A stretch of DNA of 64,000 nucleotides from Lingula anatina. Its lineage: Eukaryota > Brachiopoda > Lingulata > Lingulida > Lingulidae. Location: the NCBI RefSeq assembly GCF_001039355.2, contig NW_019776068.1, forward strand, positions 51,705 to 115,704. Reading direction: 5' to 3'. Numbering within the stretch: position 1 is the stretch's first letter; each line of letters opens with the position of its first letter. Shown here piece by piece: positions 1-11,192 of this stretch. A program made the position numbers and the translations under genes. The notes below the pieces were generated by a model that ran no database searches, was not told where the DNA came from, and saw only the letters and a program-made list of their open reading frames with translations.

Positions 1-130
1 CAAAAGTCCCAAAACAAAACTCAGTCTCCTATCCGTTCATACTCCCAGCGTCTGTCTCAACTAACGCTCTCGAGATACTCATGCTCTCGCGATATGGTGA
101 CGTCATAAGCTGACCTACTTATACACAACA
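1..130 (-). repeat. 3' LTR fragment (cut by window edge)
   Basis: This segment aligns almost base for base with 6109-6236 of the complete LTR. In minus orientation it begins with TG at base 130. It contains a full CRE-type TGACGTCA palindrome at 98-105, also present in the other LTR. The rest of this LTR lies outside the window. Confidence 0.88.
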
Positions 131-142
131 CCTCCCCCCTTT
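131..142 (-). promoter_or_regulatory. Polypurine tract of the LTR element
   Basis: Read on the minus strand, this is an uninterrupted A/G run (AAAGGGGGGAGG) directly abutting the TG start of the 3' LTR, the expected position for plus-strand priming. It confirms that RNase H, not integrase, is the last coding domain before the LTR. Confidence 0.75.
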
Positions 143-209
143 GTTTGTTTGAAGTTTGAATATCAATGAAAACTTAAATTTTACACTCTAAATAATGCAT
201 ATATATGTC

Positions 210-660
210 CAATTATGACACTCTTGAAAGGGCATCTGCAATGACATTGTCTTTGCCCTTAATATGTTTAATAACAATATCATACTCTTGTAACAACAAA
301 CTCCACCTTGTCAGTCTGATTCTTATTTGACATTTTGTGCAAAAATGTGAGTGGATTATGGTCTGTGTAGACAAGAATAGGATGTAAAGTAACATTCAAA
401 TACACATCAAAGTGTTGCAAAGCTAAGAACAAAGCAAAACATTCTTTCTCAATAGGCGAATAGTTTTTCTGACATTTTGTAAGTTTCTTTGAAAAGTAAG
501 AAACAACTCTATCTACATTGTCATCATTTTCCTGGAATAAAGCAGCTCCTATTCCTACATCACTAGCATCAACAGCAAGTTTAAATTGCCTCTCAAAATC
601 TGGAGCTGACAAAACTGGACTACTCATAAGGATTGCCTTAATTTTCCTGAAGGACTTATC
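210..660 (-). pseudogene. RNase H domain of the LTR element (degraded)
   Basis: The reading contains the RNase H signature DASDVGIGAALFQE near 550-590, then YSPIEKECFA and [10 protein letters not shown] motifs, and ends in the typical [13 protein letters not shown] tail near 225-260. The tail is in a different frame from the front part, so there is a frameshift near 340-390. A stop near 666 separates the domain from RT upstream. The domain is followed only by the purine tract and LTR, with no integrase after it. Confidence 0.85.
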
Positions 661-689
661 ACAGTCCTATGTCCAATTAAATATCACCC

Positions 690-1345
690 TCTTTTATAAG
701 AAGTTAGTAAGTGGACTAACAACAGAGGAAAAATTTGGGCAAAATTTTCTGTAAAATCCTGCCATACCTAGAAATCTCATCAATTCTTTCTTGTTGGTAG
801 GAACTGGAAACTCTGAGATGGCTTCTAGTTTAGCCATGATAGGTGTACTTAAACCCTGACCTACTCTGTGACCTAAATACTCTACAGTAGCCTGACAAAA
901 TTCACTCTTTGCCAGGTTCACAATGAGATTTGATTTCACCAGTATGTTGAAGAATTCACGCATAATCTGGAGATGCTCCTTCCAGGTGTCACTGTAGATA
1001 ATGACATCATCAATATAGGCTTCACATCCCTTAAGATGACCCAGAGGTGAATGAATCATCCGTTGAAATGTGGCCGGCGAGTTCTTCATCCCGAATGGCA
1101 TAGCTTTGTACTGGTACAATCCATCCGGAGTCACAAATGCTGAAATTTCTTTAGCTCTGTCAGTTAAGGGTACTTGCCAGTAACCCTTCAGCAAGTCAAA
1201 TTTGCTGACAAATTTCGCACTGCCAATTCTATCTATGCAATCATCAATTCGTAGGATAGGATAGGAGTCTGTTTTGGTAACAGAATTTACTTTGCGGAAA
1301 TCTGTGCAAAAGCGATAAGTTCCATCTGACTTTGGGACGAGAATG
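690..1345 (-). pseudogene. Reverse transcriptase domain of the LTR element (degraded)
   Basis: Gypsy-type RT motifs appear in order: ILVPKSDGTYRFCTDFRK near 1290-1345, LLKGYWQVPL near 1175-1200, AMPFGMKNSPATFQRM near 1065-1110, and the catalytic AYIDDVIIYSD near 1000-1025, then the thumb/connection motif FLGMAGFYRKF near 745-780. The N-terminal part of RT is missing or fused: the integrase tail (SPFELVY near 1355-1375) runs almost directly into the RT palm in another frame. This suggests an internal deletion plus a shift. Confidence 0.88.
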
Positions 1346-2100
1346 CATGGTAAACTAATTCAAAGGGACTGAACCCCAGGGACTCCTGCACAGCTTCTCG
1401 TGCAGCAAACAACACAAGGTGAACCCCTTCATCCCAGTCCTTTTCATTCTGGTAACAATGTGTTTTTATCATGGTTTTGAGGGTCTGGTGAAAACGCTCC
1501 AGTGCACCTTGAGACTTAGGGTGGTAAGCAGAAGACTTGTACTGCCTAATACCTAATTCATGCATGACCTGCTGAAACAACCCTGACATAAAGTTTGAGC
1601 CCTGGTCTGACTGAATAGCCTTGGGGATACCTACAAAACAGAAAAATTTAGCAAGGGGCCTTGACTATGGTCTTTGCTTTAATATTCCTCAGAGATATAG
1701 CTTCAGGGAACCGAGTAGAGGTACACATTATGGTAAGTAAATACTGATTCCCTGACCTAGTTTTAGGCAAAGGTCCTACACAATCAACTAACACCCTACT
1801 AAAAGGTTCCTCAAAGGCTGGAATGGGTTGCAGGGGAAAAGATGGTATTTTCTGATTTGGTTTTCCTACCATCTGACATACATGACAAGACTTGCAAAAC
1901 TCAGACACATCCTTTCTCAACTTTGGCCAATAAAAATGACTCAAAATTTTGATACAGGTCTTATTTACACCTAAATGACCTGCCATAGGGGTGTCGTGAG
2001 CTAAACTCATGATATCCTTGCGATATACTACAGGAACCACTATCTGGTGAATAATACGCCACACCTCATCAGGTGATGCATCAGGTGGACGCCATTTTCG
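1346..2100 (-). pseudogene. Integrase of the LTR element (degraded)
   Basis: An HHCC zinc-binding module is visible (AGHLGVNKTC...FYWPKL...CKSCHVCQ, about 1870-2000), followed by the core with a first catalytic Asp in VLVDCVGPLP, a second in QSDQGSNF near 1600, and Glu in KSQGALERFH near 1500. A frameshift near 1650 separates the first and second catalytic motifs. The integrase lies directly downstream of protease and upstream of RT. The zinc-binding part is present a second time at about 2990-3110 because of the join at 2989. Confidence 0.88.
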
Positions 2101-2399
2101 CATAAGGATGCTGTATTTGAGGTAAAAACACTCTCCGACTTTTGCTGTTTCTTCCATTGGAAGAGCTCTTTTAGTAAGTCTGACAATATCTGGATCTTTA
2201 CTTTGTTCCAACAGTAACTGTTCACGACTGAGGGCGTCCTTACCCTTGTCAAATGACAAATCAGACTCAACACTAGATGCCTTCAGAGACACATCAATGT
2301 CAACTGGCACTTTGGTTTCATATGACTCTACAGGTAAACTGTCATCAATGGTTGTCATAAACGTTTCACTTTAAGTGAAATTTCTTTAAGTGGATCAGC

Positions 2400-4030
2400 T
2401 TAATCCACTACTAGAGTACCATCAGCCTCAGCCTTTTGTTTTGAAGCCATTGCCCTCGTAACAACACAGGCTGGGTACAAGTCATCTTCATCATAATCAG
2501 AAACGACATCAGAAATTGTTTTCTCACAAACAAAGGGATCAGGTATCACTTTACCACCTGCTAAATTGTTGCCAAGCAACAAGGAAATGCTTTGAATGGG
2601 AAGAGTAGGTCGAACACCTACAATAACTGGTCCAGTAGCTAAATCTGACTTCAGATAAACTCTGTGAAGGGGAACATCAATGACACCTAGCTCAACACCC
2701 TGTAATAAAACTGAACTACCAATAGACGTCTCCTCAGACAAAGGCAACACGCCCTCTAACAGCAGAGTCTGGGCAGCTCCAGTATCTCTCAAAATCTGAA
2801 CAGGTAAAGCTTTGCTAGAATCACTGAGTGAAACAAATCCCTGAGACAAAAATGGCTTATAATGATCCTCCACAGAATCAACAAAAGTGGACTTTGAATC
2901 CTGGACATCAGGAGTGTCAGCACGTAACAAATCTAAGGCTTTCCTATCATTTCTTAGAGCGCATTCTCAACGAATTAAGCCAGGCTTTNTTTTGGCCAAT
3001 AAAAATGACTCAAAATTTTGATACAGGTCTTATTTACACCTAAATGACCTGCCATAGGGGTGTCGTGAGCTAAACTCATGATATCCTTGCGATATACTAC
3101 AGGAACCACTACCTGGTGAATAATACGCCACACCTCGTCAGGTGATGCATCAGGTGGACGCCATTTTCGCATAAGGATGCTGTCTTTGAGGTAAAAACAC
3201 TCTCCGACTTTTGCTGTTTCTTCCATTGGAAGAGCTCTTTTAGTAAGTCTGACAATATCTGGATCTTTACTTTGTTCCAACAGTAACTGTTCATGACTGA
3301 GGGTGTCCTTACCCTTGTCAAATGACAAATCAGACTCAACAGTAGATGCCTTCAGAGACACATTAATGTCAACTGGCACTTTGGTTTCATATGACTCTAC
3401 AGGTAAACTGTCATCAATGGTTGTCATAAACGTTTCACTAAGTGAAATTTCTTTAAGTGGATCAGCTTTATCCACTACTAGAGTACCATCAGCCTCAGCC
3501 TTTTGTTTTGAAGCCATTGCCCTCGTAACAACACAGGCTGGGTACAAGTCGTCTTCCTCATCATCAGAAACGACATCAGAAATTGTTTTCTCACAAACAA
3601 TGGGATCAGGTATCACTTTACCACCTGCTAAATCGTTGCCTAGCAACAAGGAAATGCCTTGAATGGGAAGAGTAGGTCGAACACCTACAATAACTGGTCC
3701 AGTAGCTAAATCTGACTTCAGATAAACTCTGTGAAGGGGAACATCAATGACACCTAGCTCAACACCCTGTAATAAAACTGAACTACCAATAGACGTCTCC
3801 TCAGACAAAGGCAACACGCCCCATAACAGCAGAGTCTGGGCAGCTCCAGTATCTCTCAAAATCTGAACAGGTAAAGCTTTGCTAGAATCACTGAGTGAAA
3901 CAAATCCCTGAGACAAAAAGGGCTTATAATGATCCTCCACAGAATCAACAAAACTGGACTTTGAATCCTGGACATCAGGAGTGTCAGCACGTAACAAATC
4001 TAAGGCTTTCCTATCATTTCTTAAAGCTGC
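2400..4030 (-). pseudogene. Protease region of the LTR element, present twice across a contig join
   Basis: An aspartic protease-like segment with VQILRDTGAAQTLLL occurs at about 3840-3890 and again at about 2770-2820. The two copies are nearly identical and meet at the N at 2989. Downstream the protein passes through an acidic linker into the integrase zinc finger in one continuous frame in the upstream copy (4611 to 2990). That continuity is the direct evidence that no RT lies between protease and integrase. Treat the doubling as an assembly effect unless long reads show otherwise. Confidence 0.8.
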
Positions 4031-5538
4031 ACAGGCATTTGTCTGTCGCTTTAGAAGGTCATTTTTCATCTTAAGTTTGATACATTCACCAATGAGATGA
4101 CCCTTTTTCTTGCAGTAATTGCAAGTTGGGGATGACCCTACAGTTTGAGGTGACTCAAAACGACCCGGCTGTAGGGTTGTGGAACCACGGTAATGTGGTG
4201 ACTTGGGACAGAGAATATTGTTTTTGGGAGACTGGATGGGAGACTGAGATCTACATGTAGGTACAAAGTTTTTCTTATGGGATAGGGCGTATGAATCCGA
4301 AATAACTGCTGCTTGCTCAAGAGTTTCAACATTCTTGTCTTCTAAATGGATTTTTAGATCTTGGGAAACACATTCCTTAAACTCTTCTACTAGAATAAGT
4401 TGACGTAAATTTGCAAAATTCTTTTCAATCTTTTTGGATCTAAACCACTTATCAAATAAGTCTTCTTTCTCTCTAGCAAATTCTACGTAAGTCTGAGTTT
4501 CTATTTTCTTCTGTTTCCTAAATTTTTGTCTGTAAGCTTCTGGCACCAATTCATATGCCTTTAAAATAGCCGACTTCACCTTTTCATAATCTGAGCTTTC
4601 TGCTAAACTCANTCCTTTTTCTTGCAGTAATTGCAAGTTGGGGATGACCCTACAGTTTGAGGCGACTCAAAACGACCCGGCTGTGGGGTTGTGGAACCAC
4701 TGTAATGTGGTGACTTGGGACAGAGAATATTGTTTTTGGGAGACTGGATGGGAGACTGAGATCTACATGTAGGTACAAAGTTTTTCTTATGGGTTAGTGC
4801 GTATGAATCCGAAATAACTGCTGCTTGCTCAAGAGTTTCAACATTCTTGTCTTCTAAATGGATTTTTAGATCTTGGGAAACACATTCCTTAAACTCTTCT
4901 ACTAGAATAAGTTGACGTAAATTTGCAAAATTCTTTTCACACTTTTTGGATCTAAACCACTTATCAAATACGTCTTCTTTCTCTCTAGCAAATTCTACGT
5001 AAGTCTGAGTTTCTATTTTCTTCTGTTTCCTAAATTTTTGTCTGTAAGCTTCTGGCACCAATTCATATGCCTTTATAATAGCCGATTTCACCTTTTCATA
5101 ATCTGAGCTTTCTGCTAAACTGAGAGCTGAATACATCTCAGCAGCTTTCCCTACCAAAACACTTTGTAAAAGTGTGGGCCATACTTCAAACGGCCATTGG
5201 AGATGTTCTGCTATTTTTTCAAATTGTGGGAAAAATTTATCAACTGATTTTTCTTGGAATTTAGGAACAAACCTAATGTTCTTTGCCGCATCAAATTCAT
5301 ACCTGACATGTGAAGTTGATCTTTCACTGTGCTCTAATCTTAGTTTTTCCAACTGAAACTGCCTATCTTTATCTCTTTCTTCTCTTTCTCTTTCTAACCT
5401 TTCTTTTTCTAACTGAAACTGTCTATCTATTCTTAACTTCTCCAGTTCAAATTCATACTCTGAAATGTTGGTTTCTGCCTTAAATATTGGCGGTAAATCA
5501 TCAGACTTAAATATTTGTTCATCTACAAGTTTCTTCAC
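4031..5538 (-). pseudogene. Gag of the LTR element, SCAN-like with CCHC knuckle
   Basis: The reading starts MKKLVDEQ at 5538 and contains a charged coiled-coil stretch, then a capsid-like region with motifs YELVPEAYRQKFRKQ, YVEFAREKED and LVEEFKECV that resembles vertebrate SCAN domains, and a CNYCKKKGHLIGEC zinc knuckle near 4080-4125. The join at 4612 interrupts the knuckle and repeats the SCAN-like part. Published work derives SCAN from the gag of Gmr1-like elements, which agrees with the domain order seen here. The start ATG is the first in the frame; an upstream start cannot be excluded because the leader is short. Confidence 0.82.
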
Positions 5539-5761
5539 TACTATTCCTCTAATCTCTTGGTTTTTTCATGGATGATTTCACAACTAAATTGAAATGTAAA
5601 GCTATGGCAACTAACTCATCTTTTTTCAAAGCTTCAAAGTCTGCCACCGTAGGAGATAGGAGAAATTCGGTGACAGAGAATACCATGGTGGAATTGATTT
5701 CTGCTGGCTACTGAAGTAAATTTGCACACAAAAAATGCTACCGATAAGAAAATCTAAAAGT

Positions 5762-5782
5762 TCCCGGACGAGCCCCCAATTC
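5762..5782 (-). promoter_or_regulatory. Primer binding site, tRNA-Pro type
   Basis: Immediately inside the 5' LTR the minus strand reads TTGGGGGCTCGTCCGGGA. This matches the proline tRNA primer site known from gammaretroviruses (TGGGGGCTCGTCCGGGAT) except at the last base. The position, a few bases from the CA end of the LTR, is as expected. Confidence 0.75.
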
Positions 5783-6236
5783 TGTTACGGGTCAGAGTAC
5801 CCAATGCCAGCAAAAACCAATGACAAAAGATTTAAAGAAGTTTTGATATTTTATTAAAACTAAATAAACTAATGACAATAACAATAAGCTATACTTAATA
5901 CACAAATAAACCTATCTGAAAGCATGTAGTGTCCTTAGTGAAAGTCCGATGTGAATCCGTCGACTGGAGAGTGAATGGAGATAAATCGGCTCAAAGTTCA
6001 GTGAAAGTGTCCGATGAAATCCCACAGTAATTACGATGCAAGTTCCAGTAGAAAATATGAGTGTCGGTTCAGTGGCAAATAGGTTCCAAAAAAAAAAAAT
6101 TCTCCTTCAAAAGTCCCAAAACAAAACTCAGTCTTCTATCCGTTCATACTCCCAGCGTCTGTCTAACTAACGCTCTCGAGATACTCATTCTCTCGCGATA
6201 TGGTGACGTCATAAGCTGACCTACTTATACACAACA
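5783..6236 (-). repeat. 5' LTR, 454 bp
   Basis: In minus orientation it starts TGTTGTGTATAAG at 6236 and ends CCCGTAACA at 5783, giving the usual TG...CA ends. It carries a CRE palindrome TGACGTCA at 6204-6211 near the U3 start and an A-rich stretch around 6090-6100. Its first 128 bases match 1-130 with only a few differences. Confidence 0.88.
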
Positions 6237-7250
6237 CTGGCAAAGATAAAATGTAGTTTTAAGTTTCAGCTTTCTTTCAAGTTTTTAGGTAGAAGGTACT
6301 TCATTTTCAAATAATAATAATAATAATAATAATAATATTAATAATAATAATATAGACTGATTTTCATGATTTTTAACAGGTCATTTGACCTTAATTGAAC
6401 TACATTATTTTGTTACAATATGATCGATCTATCAACATAAAACGTGTCACTTCAAACTAAACTCATTACTCAGGGAAAAATTAAAGTTAAAGCGTTGACA
6501 GCACGTCGTCTCCAGGTCCACTTCTGTATTTTCTTTTCCTGAGAACGCTCAGTGGCACTCCCAGAACACCCAGCTCTACTATTATTGCCGGACAATGGCG
6601 TCTCATTGACCTATATAAACATTATATTCGTAAGTTGGTGCGATACAACTGTTGCGTTTGCGGAATATATTCTGGAATTTGCTTCTCCCTGTGGGTCAAA
6701 ATTTAGATCACAATTATTACTCCATAAAATAAAACAATTATCATTTAAACTGACAAACTACTGTTGTTTGATTCATTTCATAAAATACTCCTCTGCAAGG
6801 AGAATTCTTGATCAAACAAAAAGCAAGGTAAATTACAGATGAGGCAAATAAAATCAAATAATGCAATGTTTTAGTAGTTAAAAGTTTCTGTTTACATATA
6901 GGATAATGCTCTTCTGAAACCAGTTGGACCTTTGGGTTTTCTCTACACAATCATCACAGCCAAAGTATGTTAAGAAAAAATGGTTACATGTAACAGCCCT
7001 TGTACTTTATGTATCATTTGTCTGAAGGGAACCTCCACCTTTCGGGTCTCATTGCCTTAATGGTATGATTCAATCACCAGTCATTATGTCAACCATATAT
7101 AAAATGGAGCGTGTGTATTGATTCATGACTTTTATAAGGGCTCTTTCAAACCAATTTTATATCAGCTACTAGTAGAGAAGAAAGAGAAGACCCTTGGTGG
7201 AGGGTATAACCACTGTATATGCTTGACACGTTTATACTCAACTCAAGAGT
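6237..7250. other. No gene seen; ATA/TAA microsatellite
   Basis: Low-complexity AT-rich sequence with an imperfect TAA run at about 6310-6350. Short open frames here show no recognisable motif and no splice-consistent extension. Confidence 0.6.
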
Positions 7251-7258
7251 ACATGTAC

Positions 7259-9606
7259 ATATAGGATCCTATAGGAAATCTTATAGGAATCTCTATAGGA
7301 ACCTATAGGAAATCCTATGCTAATTCATATAGTGAATTTTTATAAAGCTGGGTTGAATGAAAAATAATGACACTGCTCTAAATATCAGTATATAATGTAT
7401 TTTTACTTTTTGTGTGATCATATTCACTTCATATTTCTTCTATTATATTGAAAATCAACCTTAATTATCTAATCAGATTTTACTTGACCTTGGCTGTTTT
7501 AAAAAGTGAAAGTGCAATCCTGCCTAATATATAAAATATAATGTAAAAGTAAGTGAACATTATGGGAAACGAGGACAAATTAATGTGTTTATAAAGATAC
7601 ATTTTATTCTAAAGCATGCTCAATCACTTGTAAGGTTTAACAGTCAACTGATGTTAGCTAGAGAATGCCCTACTCCACCAGCCATAACCACAGATTCAAC
7701 GACTGTGAATTTCTTTTGTTAGCCTGGCACCTATTATTAGGTCACTACTCCTGTAGCTATTGTTACACTAGTAACAGTAACTGCCTATTAGGTGTTATCA
7801 GATGTGTGGTATCCTGTCTAAGTCTTTGTCTATATGAGACAAGCAGCAAATGAGTATACAGCTATCAAGACAGTTTACATTCAGGAGCAGAGTGGAAGGG
7901 CACAGAGTGTAGAGAAAGCGGATTGAGGAAGGTATGTATTACAGTAATGCATCGGATCATTTGGGCATCTAATCAAATTGAAAATGAGATAATTGATCTA
8001 ATTTGTAGTGTACCTTGTAAACATCATATCTATATTACATTAAACAAGTTATATTTTATAATGTATAGCTTCCCTTTTAGCCAACAAAGAAACACTGTTT
8101 AGTCTCTTTATTTCTTGTAAAACTGTGATCAATTGCTCATCAAAATATTTTTTTAATGCAGTTGAATCTAAAAAAAATTACATTTCATTTAACTTTTGAT
8201 TTGTGATTTATTAAAAATTATCTATTTAATGTTATCCACAACTGCCTCCAAGGGAACTTCATGATATATAACTGAGAAAGACCCATGCTAATAAATAACA
8301 TACAATTAACATGTTAGAGGGGCTGTCAGGGCAAATTACATTACCTCACATGTTCTTCAGGATTGTTTATTTGCCAAGTTTTCTTTCCCTTTAATTTCTT
8401 TTCAGCTCTTAATGTGAGGTAAACACCATAGTTTGTTTAAAAATTTTTTTTTGCTTACCTATACATTATGGAAATATAATGTGCATTGTGAAAATCTGAC
8501 CATTTTGCTTACACATAAGCTATATATTTTTACTTGGGGGTTGCTATTTTGTGGTTTGGACTGATGATTTAGGTCAAGCAGGTGAGAATAGGGAATTACT
8601 GTGTACCCTCGGAAATGAGTTTTCTATGAGTTTTTGGGACTTTTTTGGCCCTGGCATCCTCTGTAATAGCCCAATTGCATATTTAACCAGAGTAGCGTTT
8701 TTTCCACTGCAGATTTCTGCATTTTAAAATTTGTTTCTGATTGTTCCTGTGAGCTCGGTCCTATGAAATATGTTCATGTTCTCTATATTTTTTTTCAAAT
8801 TATCCAGTTTTAATACCTTGTCTATGAAAAAAAATTCAGTTAACTAATAAAGGCTATGAACTGCTCAAAATAGAATTGGTGCAATGATTATTATTGATCT
8901 CATTAGAAAATTTTTCCTTCATCATTTTGCATTTTTGTAGACATGTACAATTAATTGAAATTCACAATGTCTTTCTTTCAGAATGTGTCTGCAAATGGTT
9001 CAACACAACTCAGACGGAGGTTAAGAAGGCTATCACAGTAAAGTTGAACAATGTGCAAAAGACTTTTGTCTGAAATTCTTCAATTATTAAGTGACTAAAG
9101 CAGTATGCTGACAATGGACACGGTCTGGCCAGGGGAGGTTTTAGCTACTCATTCTGGCAGGAGTTCGAACGCACACAAGAAAAAGACAGTGACGCCACAG
9201 CTTGACAGGACATATTGGATCCTTGTGATAACTTATAGAACTTATAATTAAAAAGCAGTAACAACACCGTTAAATTTGCAAAAATCTATAAAACAATTCT
9301 CTAGTAAGCTGGTTGCATGCCATACTGTGGAATATGTACATACATTTAAACATATTGAATAAAGAATGTAAACATGATACTCTCTTTTGTTTTGAGGGAC
9401 CAATGCATATTACCAATTTTGCCAAAGATCCAACAATATATAAAAAGCTGTAAAAATATCCAAAGCAGTTAATATGAATTTCTATAGGTTCCTATAAGAT
9501 TTCCTATAGGATCCTATAAGATTTCCTATAGGATTTGCTATAGGATTTTATAGGATCCTATAGGAAATATTATAGGAAAACCTATAGGAAATCCTATAGG
9601 AAATTT
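7259..9606. mobile_element. Foldback structure with CCTATAGG-rich inverted ends
   Basis: Blocks at 7259-7335 and 9476-9606 consist of many near-palindromic CCTATAGGAAAT and GGATCCTATAGG units. The right block reverse-complemented aligns with the left block (TATAGGATCCTATAGGAA...ACCTATAG...AATTCATAT), so the pair forms inverted repeats around 2.1 kb. No transposase is recognisable between them. Target-site duplications are not evident. A non-autonomous foldback element is the simplest reading; two independent satellite blocks are the alternative. Confidence 0.5.
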
Positions 9607-9901
9607 TCGTAAGGGTTCATACAAGGGGTGGGAGACAACAAGGGTGTTATGGTTAAAAACTGAAATCGTATACGTGGAAACGTATCTGAAAAATAACTAA
9701 ACGTACCCTGTCTTAGGACAAAGATGTATATAGCCTGCAAGTATCTAAAATCTACAAGATTGTAAATCCATTACTCAATAAAAACGCTGTTAGAACGACA
9801 AGTACAATGGTAATAAAATTACAACACCACACATGTTTCACAAACTGACAAGAAATCTTATTCGTGGCAATTACTTATCTCTATGGATCAAGTCACAGCA
9901 G

Positions 9902-10062
9902 TACAACGAGTTATTTCAATAATTGTATCCCCACTCAGCAGCCACTGCATTGGTAGGTACACATGTATGCTAGTACCTGTTATACAACGAGTTATTTCAA
10001 TGACAGTATCCTCTCTCAGCAGCTACTGCGCTGGTAGGTACACATGTAGGCTAGTACCTGCT
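9902..10062 (+). repeat. Two tandem 81-bp units
   Basis: The sequence starting TACAACGAGTTATTTCAAT recurs 81 bases later, both copies ending near GCTAGTACCTG. The period is a multiple of three and a short open frame spans both units, but nothing else supports coding. Confidence 0.7.
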
Positions 10063-10479
10063 TTAAACACGTATGACCTGGTTAGTGGGATATTGAAAAA
10101 GGCAGGGACACATGGAACATCAGTTGAATAAGTGTAGGCGTAAATCATAATTTCCAACAACATTTTCTATTACAAAATGTGCAGGTAACTCAAGTCACCT
10201 TGTTAAGATAATAGCACGTAAAGAGACCTTCCCGCCATTTCCTAAAAAAAAAGGGAATTCCCGCCCAGAGTGCCTTCGTATTGGCCTCAATGCTTCTGCC
10301 TATGACATTTTGGAGAATGGGTCTATTTTACACAAGCCATGAGGTTCATGATTCTACGGGAAACTTTTCTAATCCATACGTCAACCAAATAAATAGCAAT
10401 CTATCCGCTACTGAAGGAATCGTATCGGTGATATGCTTAGCCATAACTTGTTAATGTATACTTATACGGATTGTCTTGC

Positions 10480-11192
10480 AGCCATGTGTTGTCGTCTTTC
10501 GGATGTTTCCAGGGAGGCTTCAATTTTGCCTCGTTTTTGTCCTCTTTATATCGAAAGTCCTCTTCCTAAGGAGATCATTTTTTCTTGGCAACGAAGTCGG
10601 ATGCCAAATTATTGCTGTATTGTTCCACTGGAGTGTACTGTGTTCCTTTCTCTAGATGAACGCCATTTCAGTTGACATGACGTGGACATATGGCACGAAA
10701 TCGCCACTGACTTCCGACTGATCTGCGGGGTCGAAAAAACGGTTCCACGCGTACTGTATCTACACCTCGCTTTGCTCCGGGTTGATTGTGGCCACATGTC
10801 TAATTTTGGACTTTGTCGACATCAACGAAGACTTCCAAGCAAATTACGCGTCAGGTATTTGCTGGATTTCCAAGAAATACCCTCTTATTATATTCATGGT
10901 GGCCCCAGTCGGCTTGATTATCCTTGTGAACCTGATACTTTTTACGATAGCCTCCCGAGCAATTCATGGCGCCATGAACAACGACAAAGAACTGAACTCT
11001 TCTAAAAATAAAAACCACCCCTTTTCCTTCTACGTGAAGTTGCTTACATTGATGGGAACACATTGGGTGTTTGGTTTTATTACCAGTTCGATGAGTGACC
11101 CAACAGTGTTCACTGTGTTTTGGTATATATTTATTGTCACAGCCACATTGGACGGTGCGTACATCTTTCTATCTACAGTGTACACCAAGTGA
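10480..11192 (+). pseudogene. Family-B / Methuselah-like GPCR remnant with two in-frame stops
   Basis: One frame shows the last five or so membrane segments of a secretin/adhesion/Methuselah-type receptor. A TM2-like stretch is followed by NEVGCQIIAVLFHW (conserved TM3 start), MNAISVDM (the usual WMN motif), GSKKRFHAY, LIVATCLILDF (TM4), CWIS (extracellular cysteine loop), PVGLIILVNLILF (TM5), FYVKLLTLMGTHWVFGF (TM6) and WYIFIVTATLDGAYIF (TM7). The tryptophan expected before MN is TAG at 10653-10655, and a TGA sits at 10719-10721. The piece begins after a plausible 3' splice site at 10479-10481. An N-terminal exon set is not seen in the window. The remainder of the frame is intact, so decay is recent, or the stops are assembly errors. 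Confidence 0.75.

Larger units (their letters stand above)
1..6236 (-). mobile_element. Degraded LTR retrotransposon, gypsy-like with Gmr1-like gene order (gag-PR-INT-RT-RH)
   Basis: Two matching LTR copies bracket a pol-containing interior read on the minus strand: a complete LTR at 5783-6236 and the terminal part of the other at 1-130, which runs off the window edge. Reading 5' to 3' the interior holds gag (5538 down to about 4030), an aspartic protease with a DTGA motif, an integrase zinc-binding and core region, a reverse transcriptase with YIDD, and RNase H, then a purine tract and the LTR. Ordinary gypsy elements carry integrase last; here it precedes RT. Frames are broken by stops and shifts, so this copy looks inactive. 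Joins at 2989 and 4612 duplicate internal pieces: 1920-2957 resembles 2992-4026, and 4090-4611 resembles 4613-5130. The element is thus stitched from three contigs, possibly different copies or haplotypes. Confidence 0.9.
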
